In this document: piece by piece, positions 54,828 through 64,000 of the stretch
How positions within the stretch are numbered: position 1 is the stretch's first letter
Layout: each line of letters starts with the position of its first letter
From: Syncephalastrum monosporum B8922
Lineage: Eukaryota > Mucoromycota > Mucoromycetes > Mucorales > Syncephalastraceae
Direction: 5' to 3'
Assembly: GCA_000697355.1 (NCBI GenBank)
Contig: JNEN01001228.1
Coordinates: 62,001 to 126,000, forward strand
DNA: 64,000 nt
Program-made: the position numbers and the translations under genes
Notes under the pieces: model-generated
The model's database searches: none
What the model saw: only the letters and a program-made list of their open reading frames with translations
Told to the model about the DNA's origin: nothing

Positions 54828-57800
54828 TTACATATAGTACATGACTGGGTATATACAATAATCAGTGCCAAAATTCATGACAGCTCGTACCTAATCTGTT
54901 TCTCTTACCTTTCTGCAGCTCAGACTTGACTGGCGCAAAGCTAAGGAGCTGCTGCTCGCTATCCATAGCTTCGGATGCTGTCTCCGTTTCCGACCAATTT
55001 TCACCACGACGATGGAAGCGGGCACGGGCCGCCACAAGGTCCGCATAGTAAGCTGGGGGCACAATGGAAACAGCACGTGTGGCTCGTCCATATATGTAAC
55101 AGAGTCGGTAGGTCAGTTCCTGAAGGCTATCGGCTGTGAATTTGTTCTCATCGTACAACACATGGTAATGCGTTGGACGCGAGGTGCCCTGAAGGCCTGC
55201 ATGCGACTGGAGGTCTGCCAAAACAAATGAGGACAAAACTACTTATGAACGCTGGTGCCTTACAGAAATCGAATTCAAAGGGGTGAACAATTTTTGTATC
55301 CACCACGGTGCCAGGCTGGCAGTTGCCTGTGCGATCCGCTTCAGCTGTTTGCATCGGGAAGAACCGAGCATGGTGGCGTTTTTGAACAACCACAAAAGTC
55401 AATGTAGGTTTGTAGTTTGGAGCAAGTGAGGCACAAGCTGCATGGATCTGCTTGATTTCTTGTTCGAGCACGGCCTTGAACTGGCCTTCCGAGACACCAT
55501 CGCGGTAGAAGAGCATACGAGTTGGCTTCTGTCCAGTTTGCTGGTAGAAGGCTTTCAATAGCTCCTTGACCATGTTCGCCAGATCTTTAATCAGTTCCTG
55601 TCTGTTCGATTGAACCCTGATCGCACTAGAATATCGTGACGCTTTGTTATCCATGCTTGCTGTCACTGCGGCCACGGATGGGCGATTCGTATCACCTGTA
55701 TAAATGAAATGAGTAGAGTTAGTGCAAAATGAATATATCAACTGGAGTCAGATTTTCTCACCAGGTGCCGGATGGGTGACATCAGCACCAAAGACAATGG
55801 TAGGCTGCTCAGAAATGAAAGGGATTTGGGGTGCCGAGAGGAACATATTCAAGCCGCCTAGTTTCATGTTCACCTTGAGGCATACGTTGGCACAATACTG
55901 CTTCTTCGCATCCCCAATATGCTTGCTTTGTATGCATTGCGTTGAAATACCAATCACTGGAAGTGGAACTCATATGAGCCATTATGTCTATCTCATGCTC
56001 CCTTTCCACACTTACCTGTATCTGATACACGTTTAATCTCAGCGTATAAAGGGACGCCTGTGTTTGGCAAGATGCAGAGAATCAGCTGCGGATTGGACTT
56101 CGCTGCATTGCCTGCTTTAAGCCACGCTTCTTTCAGGATCCTATCAATGTTCCCTTGTGGATCGGCATGGGTGATTGGCGGTGTACGATTAACCGCTTTC
56201 TACAACGAAAAAATCAGTACAAACTTGACCTCCATATAAAGAGGAATTATGATTCGAAATGCTTACCAATCCAGTATCAATGAATGTCTGACAAAGCTCA
56301 CGGATAAAGCGTTGTATATGCTGCATGTTAACTGTGCCCGGCGAAAAATTGACAACGGACCAAGAGCTCAACGTGGCACCGACCGCAACCTTTTTGCCGC
56401 GTAAATTCCAGGCACCACCCTGAGGTGCAAAGGTACTGTCTGGCTCAGTAAGCGAATACGAGATTTTTGGCGTATCGAGAACGCGCGCATCAACGATGCT
56501 CATTTCTGGGTTAACATTGACTCCAAATTGTTGCATGTAAGGATTGTTCTTGTACTGTAGGAGATTGAAGCCATCCATGATCTTGTTGGCACGCACAGAT
56601 GGCCTTTGGCAGGTGAATTTGATCATTTCTGCCGTCTGCTTCTCGTTAAGCTTCTTCATAAACCTCTGGCCAGGGACGAGCTCGCAGACTTCCATGGGGA
56701 AATAGTTGTCTTGATTCCTGCGGCGCGTGATGACACACGGCAAGCCAGGGAACGAGAGGCGGAGGTTGTATTGATGCTGAAAATACTGTGCCACGGTGAT
56801 CTCGGTGCCATCCTCAAGGGTGAATCGTGTCTGATCCGCAGGGCTGGTGGTGAGTCGTAGGATTTTGAACTTGCTCTGGATACGGCGGTGGTTGACTTGA
56901 ACTTTGAGACCTTTCAGCGCTCTCTCCAACTTCTGTACGTCTCGGTCCTGGAGGCCGCGGCGCAAATCGTTCTCCGAACGTCGGTTCAAGATCTTGGCCG
57001 CCATTTCAGGCAGTCTGCAATCTTCATAGAACGCGGTCGCGCTCACATCAACGTTGATCATCATGCAGCCTATAATAGTATTGCAAAAACAAAAAGTAAA
57101 TACATGTTTATGGCATTTTACGCGCCTTTGTGTAACGTACCAACACCAGGACGAGCAGATTGGTAGAAGCCTTGCCATACCTCGGCACCATTGGGGAGTG
57201 GCCGGCGGTCTTGAGGCGTGAAGAAGGAACGGCCAACTGTGGCATACAGCAAGCTCGGAACATGTCGAATAAGAACATCGAGTACCATGATGGCTACCGC
57301 GTGTGTGAGACAAAGGAAAAAAAGTTTGCATGAAAGCGTTTCACTACCAGTCAAACAGTTATTGCTGAGCGCCGCCTCACCCAGAAGGAAACGCCGAAGC
57401 TCTTCCATATTAATTTCTCCCGCTTTCTTGATACGGATGGTGAATGAGCCACCAGCACGTCTCACAATGGCAGCACCGTTGTCTTCTTGCAGTTCCACCT
57501 GTGAACAAAGAAAATTCCAGGAGATGGGCGTTGGCGACCCGCTTGAAACAATCCCATGTGGAAACAAAAAAACGTTTCTCTCACCTGGAAGGCGCGAGCA
57601 TCATCTGGACCCAAATCGATCAGTTTGGGCGAAAAAATGTTCTTTCGGCCATCATAGACAGTCTTGATATCACGTAACACTCCACGGGACTGGGACTCCT
57701 CGAACGCCTTCCATACTTTGCGGTAAACAGCAGGGGGACAGTTGGCAGGGTCGATGCTAACGTCGTAGTGGTGTAGGTTGTGGTTCGGAAAGGTGGTCAC

Positions 57801-57887
57801 CTCGAAAAAGTTGGACCGTACGCGCACGCGACGACCATTCTCACCGACTCCGGGTCGCAGAACAAACGGGGTGAGTTCAAGAACCAT
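54828..57887 (-). CDS. AGO1: Argonaute (RNA-silencing effector)
   Basis: Nine exons (57585-57887, 57348-57498, 57141-57293, 56267-57069, 56016-56199, 55762-55956, 55264-55695, 54909-55214, 54844-54828) give 847 residues. The N domain ([20 protein letters not shown]), PAZ region, MID ([18 protein letters not shown]) and PIWI domain are in order. PIWI catalytic positions are Asp590 (FGADVTHP), Glu630 (NRQEL), Asp662 ([11 protein letters not shown]) and Asp799 (AYYADL), the last being His in most eukaryotic slicers. Intron 8 must be skipped to reach a 17-nt last exon that restores the usual VMYYM end. Argonaute binds small RNAs and cleaves or represses matching transcripts; in Mucorales it works with Dicer and RdRP in defence and epimutation. 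Confidence 0.95.
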
Positions 57888-58523
57888 AGGCAATAAAAGA
57901 GAGGAATGAAAAGGTAAACAAGAAAAAGAAAAACACGGGAATGAACGAGACACGCAAGTGTTTTTTTATGGCTGTAGCAAAAGTTTCATTGTTTTGGCAC
58001 TAGACCGAAATCTTTGATTGTCTCGATGAAAAGGGGTTAAGAGGGCAAGGACAAAGAAATATTGTCAAAACACGCGCCATAAAATCACGCAGCCAGAACG
58101 GTGATAATCTTGGTCACACAACGCCTCGGCTTGACCTTTTGCTTCCGAGCCATTGCTTAAAATGCTTATATGTGTATCTCTGCCATCCATAGCCTTTTTG
58201 TAGTATACAGGTGTAGTAAAAATGTCACTTTAAACATAACAAATCGGTAACCGCTTTTTCTCTTTCTCTCTATTGCTGATACGGGTAATGTATACTTTCT
58301 ACAATGCAGCAAGTAATATATCCGCCTGCTACAGTTATCGTTTCGCTGAATTTTGGTATAATTCGCTGCTTGCTGTCTATCGACTTCTAGTAATATCCCT
58401 CATACATTGAAAAATCAATCGATTCATGAACTGTATTATATGTCTTTGACTCAATGTCTGCAACTGAAAAAAATAGATCGATAGCATGGTACGACTGTGT
58501 ATGTCAGGACTTGTTATGAGTAG
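57888..58523. other. Argonaute promoter and ABC transporter 3' flank
   Basis: AT-rich DNA; the left end is the Argonaute upstream region. No gene is recognised. Confidence 0.6.
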
Positions 58524-61500
58524 TCAAGATTGCTGCTTGTACATCGAGCGAAATATGCTTGATGTTTGTTCCAACAGTCGTTTTGGGGTATCAAACTCTA
58601 CTATTCTTCCATCGCCAAGCACCATGATGCGATCGCAGTCGAGAACTGTCTGGATCCGGTGAGCGATACATATAACGGTTGTGTCTTTGAAGATATGTCG
58701 CTGACTCTGCTGTACTTTAGCATCCGTCTCGAGGTCAATACTTGCTGTCGCTTCGTCCATGATGACCACTCGAGATCGCTTCAATAGTGCTCGTGCCATA
58801 CACACCAACTGACGTTGACCCTGTGAAAGGTTTTCTCCTCCGTCTGAGATTGCGGTGTCCAGGTTGAAGTTCGTGAGCTGCACTTGATGCAACACGTCTA
58901 ACATGGCTGCGTCGGTATATTCCTGGAAAGGATCGAGATTTGTGCGTAAAGTTCCAGCAAACAGGGTTGCATTTTGTGGTATCATGGTAAGACGAGAGCG
59001 TAACGTATACAAATCCACTTGATGTATGGGTACGCCGTCCAGATGTATTACGCCGGACATTTCCAGAAAGCGAAAAAAGCATAGCGCCAAGCTGCTCTTG
59101 CCAGCACCCGTTCGCCCCACCACACCTATTTTTTCCTTGTCGTAAATATCGAAAGATATGTTCTGGAGGACTGGCGGCAGCTGGCTGTCATATCGGGCAG
59201 TGAGGTTACGTACGCGGATGCTGCCAGTTGCTGGCCAAGACCAGGGTAGTTTGGTGATAGCAAGGTTGCTTCTGTTCTCCTGGTCGCATTCGATATATGC
59301 TTGAATGCGCTCCACGGCATTCAAATTCATCTCGACCTGAGTGTACTGCCGAATGACCCAATAAACCCGCGACAGAAAGTTATTGGCGTAGATAAGAATG
59401 ATGCCTGCCATACCGGCGTCGACCGTGTCAAGATGCTGCAGAATCAGAATGGTGGCACATAGCGTAAGAAAAGCGCCCATTATCTGCATGCGCGTAAGCA
59501 ACCAGCTGTTGACCATCCACAGAAAATAACACGGTGCGTTACTGTCATCGATTTTTTTGTACATTTGCTGAAGGAACCGCTCGCATTGATTGTAAGCTCT
59601 GATGGTGGCCACACCTGTCAGAGCTTCGCTGAAATGTGAATAGATAGGCGACCTTGAAGTGGAGCTAAGGCGCTTGAGTTCACGTGAAGTACGGAGGTAA
59701 TATCGGCCGATATATAAGTAGACAGCGACTAGACTTTCCGATGAATATGTGAAGACGGTACCGTTGTCAGCCATTACTTACTTGTCACAAATGCAACATA
59801 TATAAAGGGCGGTGTCATACAGCTGATGACCAGTATCGATGCAATGACACCTGCCAAGCAGTCAAATAGAAGCCCGCTTGTTTGTGCCATCTGCTGATCA
59901 ATTACTGTCATATCGGCATCAAATCTGTTGATGATGCGGCCAATTGGCGTGATGTCAAAAAATCGAAGGGGTGCGTTCACCAAACGATCCAGTAAGCGTT
60001 GAAATAAAATGGTTGCGCTTCTTAACGATCCATATACCATTAGGCCATTACGCAGAGCATCAAACAGGACGAGAAGAGCACAGAGCAAGACATAAATCAT
60101 GATGTAATGATCTGTGCTATGACCTTGATTTTTTGCAGTGTATTCCATTGCCCATGTACGGAGCCACCTGATGAATTCTTTTTAGAAAAGAAAAATATAT
60201 CTTTTACTGGCACGTCATATATACAACTTACCATCGCTCAGCAAAAAGGACGGTTCGTGATATGACAAATATTACGACGAGGGCCGCAGCAAAAAGCCAC
60301 CCACCCCAAGCCTTGAAATATGTGCTGTATACTTTGCGTTTCACATCTCCCGCTTCCGTCTCTTCGTCTTTGATCAAAGCCTTGTCTTGTGCTATAGCAC
60401 CGGAAGACGTTTCTGTTACGGTATTTTGTTCTAAGTGAGCCTTCTGTCGATCTGAGTCGCATTTTATCGGAGGCGCCCATGCTTCGGTACCAGTCTGGAA
60501 GGTCTTGCCATTCTGAGACGCGATGCCGTCTGAGTTCATAAGCACAAAGTAGCTGGATAGTGGCAGGCATAGATGCACTTGATGTGTGACGAGTATAACA
60601 GTTCTCCGATTATGTACAAGATCCCCACCCAGGCAGTAATCGACAATGTGTCTTGCAGTATGCGCATCTACTGCACTTAAGCAGTCATCCAGCAATAAAA
60701 TATCTGCTGTCGAGTACACAGCTCGAGCGAGTGAAATTCTATCAGACCGTGGCCCGTCTTGTTAGATAAGCAAGAAACGCTACGAACCCATTTGGGCAAA
60801 CCTTTGTTTCTGACCACCGGAAAGAGAGACCCCTTTTTCGCCTACTTCAGTCTGATCTCCATGTGGTAGTATAGAGAAATCGTGCTGCAAAGCGCACTGT
60901 TCAATGACTTTGGCATAGCGCTCTGCGACAAATGGATGACCGAACAGAATGTTGTCTCGGATAGTCGTTTGTAATATAAATGACTGCTGGGCGACATAAC
61001 CCACGGCGTGTTTTGTTTTGGAAGACGTCCTGAGGTGAGCTTTACCAGAGACAGTCTCCATCTCTCCTAAAAGCGCATGTAAAAGTGCTGTCTTGCCCGA
61101 CCCTGTAGGGCCGTACACCAGGCTGAGCCGGTGGGCGGGAAATTGAATAGGATGTGGTGTCCTAAATACAAATGTTGTCGTCTGTTTAGGGGTAGTTTTA
61201 CTGGTATCGGTGAGAAGCTCTGCTGATTTCGAGGCTGATACAGCGTTTGAAGGCCATTGGAATGAGGACCCAGCATCAAATCCCACCAAAGGAGAGGTTA
61301 CGGCCGCTCCATAGGTATCGATTGCGCCGTACTCATGCGATATGGCTGTGGTTTTGCTGCTCTCTTTTTCGGGGCTCTCCAGGAAATCAGAAATCCTTTC
61401 TAAGCTGACGCATGTCTCTGTCATGATGCTGATGGTATCTGGGATAAACAATACAGGCGTGCGAAGCATATCAAACAATGCGATGCTCACGAATACAACG

Positions 61501-63628
61501 CTAACAAATTGTCGTAAGTCTAATAAAATTATTTTCAAAGGAACAACGTACCTTGGGGACAGTGTATGCCCTTCCACTTTGACGAACCACACAAATGAAC
61601 ATGCCGATACCAGTATAGGAAGAGCATAAAATCCGATACTCATTACGATATCCAGGATGCATGTTTTTGCCAAGTACCGTAACTCTAATTTTCGTGCCGC
61701 GAGGATCTTACATTTCCACCCGTGCTCCCATGCAGCATGTTTGATCATACGGATTCCCTGGAAAAGCTCATAGACAAGTCGGCCGCGCTTGTCACGCGTG
61801 GTCGATAAGTGGTCGTAGGTAGATCGCATCGCTTTTGCGAAGAGCCACGTCGCGGGCATGAAGATGATAAGGACACCTAAACCAACAAACGCTGCTAGAC
61901 CAAGTAATTTGTAGAGGAAAATAAGCGCGATCGTAATTTCGAGTGGTCCAGTATATAGCATCTAACTTGAATTTGTTAAACAAAAATCAGACTGTCCCTC
62001 CCCTTCACCTTCGCCCTATACATACCGAAGCACAAGCAGGGAGTTCGGCTACACAACTTGCGTCTATACTCATCAAGTTTACAATCTTTCCAACTCTTCC
62101 GTCTTCGTCTTCGTTGTCGTGCGGTGTACTCGATTTGCGTCGCAAGGTTTTCGCAAAGAGCTCCGAATCGAGCATGCAAAGAGTGCGGATACTCCAGTGT
62201 CTCCCAGCCCAGTTTTCAATGTTGTTAAGTAGCTGCGTTACGAGTGTAGTAGCGAATAAACCCAAAGCAATCATATAAGCGGGGGAGATGTCCGGTGAAG
62301 GGCCATGTGCCTGGTAGCTTTCAATGTACCGGAGCAAGCGTTCCTGCAAATAAGGTCGAAGGTAGGATAAAAGTACCGTGAAATTGGAGAGCATAAATTG
62401 GATCCAAACAGTACGGCGGTTAGCGCAGTAAATACGCTTGAAAGTCTTTCTCCATGATGGTTTACTGTTGGGAGTATCAACAGCATGATAATCTTGGTGG
62501 GCAGATGCTGCTCGGTGCTGATATGTCAGACCATATACGTCATCTTTTGTGAGCAGTCGGCAATAACCCGTCATGATCAAGGGAGTGATCTATCCATAGA
62601 ATAAGCTACAATGTACTCAAATGCGCAAAACATTCACTTTACCCAATTAAACGTGCTCCATGATAAAATGCTTGCAGTGGCTTCAGGACTTAGGAGTTTC
62701 GTCGCAGTCGGCTATGGAGAGTTAGAAGCGCAGGGAGAGCATCATATTACAAGTTTGTGTACCTGACATACATTGTCAGACAAAGCGACATTATTTTTGA
62801 GCGGCGTTGAGGGATCGGGTTCGGATGCTTTGATAATGCCGGGCTGCATGTTTCTCAAATCCAGTGGCTGGGGTGACACACCACAAAAGATAAACAATGC
62901 AAGGCTCAAAATGGCGTAGGAATAGACACCGATGGGCCCCGGGATAACTGATTGTGAATGGCCCTGGTCGAACTCTTTCTGGCCACTTCGCCACCACCAA
63001 ATCAGTAGACAAAGCGCATCAGGAAGCATGCACACCGAGAAGAGAAATAAAAATTGTCCAGGGCGACGACTGCACTGGCTATTTCTCTGACAGGCTTGTT
63101 CCATATTTGATGCAAACCAGGAGAACATACCCTGCAATGACGTTATAGAGTCAGCTCAGGATTCATATTCACATACGCTTAGTTACCCAGAGTAAAATGC
63201 GAACTTGTGTTGTTATAAGATGGTTGATACTCCAAAGATAATAAAACTGGTAGAAATGCTGTGTTGACCATCCCAGAGCAATGACTGTTGAAACATATAT
63301 TTGTGCTTGAGCTAGGCGGCGTCGTTTTATTGCAACCGCTTTCTCGAAAATTGCATGCTTCGGTTGAATGTGAGAAAGACCGTCTTCTCCACTTTTATGG
63401 GCAAAATGATAAATGAGGACCACCGAGAAGATGATGATGAGGTATAGGAGCCACGTGACGTGAAGACTTCCAGCAAGAGAGTCTGTTGTTGTGCTGTATT
63501 GTAACCGTTGCTGGTCACTAAAGTGGTCGTAAAACAAGGCGGTCGCTCCGAGGAGTGTCTTGATCGAGCTCGTCGTCCTTCCCAGGAGCCTTCACAGGTG
63601 AGCTTGTAAGATAATTGTCGCACGACAT
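58524..63628 (-). CDS. Full-length ABCC (MRP/Ycf1-type) transporter
   Basis: Exons 62763-63131, 62643-62711, 62026-62589, 60802-61961, 60232-60738, 59778-60167 and 58524-59733 are in phase and encode 1422 residues; a first exon ending at 63187 adds about 147. The layout is TMD0, TMD1, NBD1, TMD2, NBD2. NBD1 has GPTGSGKTALL, LSGGQKQR and ILLLDDCLSAVD (Asp in place of the catalytic Glu, as usual for ABCC). NBD2 has GRTGAGKSSL, LSQGQRQL and VVIMDEATASID. SPEATASILSWSTFNW precedes TMD1. Relatives carry glutathione conjugates, bile acids or metals into the vacuole or out of the cell. The N-terminal frame from ATG 63628 and the TMD0 frame differ by one base near 63531, so the start is unresolved. 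Confidence 0.9.
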
Positions 63629-64000
63629 GTTTTCTTTCTCTGCACCTTTCGTACGTTGCTAAAACTGGCGGATTTGCATCTAGCAATGTTGATACGTTCA
63701 TTGATAGTAAATTGATGTAAGTGGATATTCAGCGTAACGCTTTGCGCTTAAGACGTTATCGCGATGCAAAAAGGAAAAGGGAAGGGACTAATGTGGAGAC
63801 AAAATCTCCGGGTTGGTCACTTTTTTTGTAGAGACGCATCGGCGCGTAGTGGTTGCCGTACAACGTTGTATTTGTTTACATGAATCTGCACATGTGCAAA
63901 CGTTTCAAGACCTAAATGTTTGATTTTGCTTTACCCAAAGGGGTACAAATTACCCTCAATTTACGGAGAAATGGGAAATGTGTTACGTAAATTTACATAT
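63629..64000. other. Upstream flank of the ABCC gene
   Basis: A further ATG-initiated frame starts at about 63701 (MNVSTLLDANPPVLA) and could be an upstream exon or leader of the ABCC gene. Otherwise no gene is recognised up to the window end. Confidence 0.5.

Noticed and set aside
54862..54909. Argonaute ending by readthrough, with an 18-nt intron as another option
   Set aside because: An 18-nt intron is too short, and the readthrough tail lacks the conserved terminus that the 17-nt exon restores.
1..64000. tRNA, rRNA and CRISPR arrays
   Set aside because: I looked for tRNA T-arm sequences with matching acceptor stems and for regularly spaced repeats while reading; none was convincing. A tRNAscan-SE or Infernal run would settle it.

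Overview
The window is nuclear DNA of a filamentous fungus, most likely an early-diverging one of the Mucorales type. Coding regions are broken by short GT-AG introns (mostly 45-100 bp), genes lie on both strands without operons, and gene starts are preceded by long pyrimidine tracts. The gene set includes a homocitrate synthase (fungal lysine pathway), an alternative oxidase, an Argonaute and a presenilin; presenilin is missing from most Dikarya but occurs in early-diverging fungi. A decayed Tc1/mariner-type transposase fits the same picture. The lineage call is inference; no rRNA, tRNA or phage-like feature was seen.

Layout. 0-8.3 kb: the tail of an unknown gene, a Dma1-type FHA-RING ubiquitin ligase, ribosomal protein eL32, a mitochondrial-type cation diffusion facilitator, a transposon graveyard, a steroid 5-alpha-reductase-like enzyme, and a Myb-repeat protein with a mitochondrial-looking N-terminus. 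8.4-25.5 kb: flavocytochrome b2-like lactate dehydrogenase, a Sec4/Rab8 GTPase, an FBXL2-like F-box/LRR protein ending in a CaaX box, a very small membrane protein with a 17-nt microexon, homocitrate synthase, a DHHC palmitoyltransferase, the GPI inositol deacylase Bst1/PGAP1, and a TPR-MYND protein. 25.5-44 kb is gene-poor: a Zn2Cys6 factor, alternative oxidase, a small hypothetical protein, the presenilin gene, a Crz1-like C2H2 factor, threonine deaminase and a single-pass membrane protein. 44-64 kb: a Dpb4/POLE3 histone-fold protein, a CofD-like protein, an unresolved gene, a bHLH factor, an Sso/syntaxin SNARE, a J-domain protein, Argonaute and a full-length ABCC transporter.

The most unusual locus is the presenilin at 32867-35078. 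A MYND zinc-finger exon lies directly upstream and joins it in frame through a 49-nt intron with a consensus donor. The predicted product is a 588-residue MYND-presenilin fusion, and the tyrosine before the first catalytic aspartate is a tryptophan. The Argonaute carries an aspartate instead of histidine at the last catalytic position.

Membrane traffic is well represented (Sec4, Sso, DHHC transferase, Bst1, prenylated F-box protein), but on separate transcripts; I see no evidence of a functional gene cluster. Exon coordinates were worked out by hand from splice consensus and reading-frame arithmetic; where phases sum to an intact frame the models are strong, and exceptions are stated.
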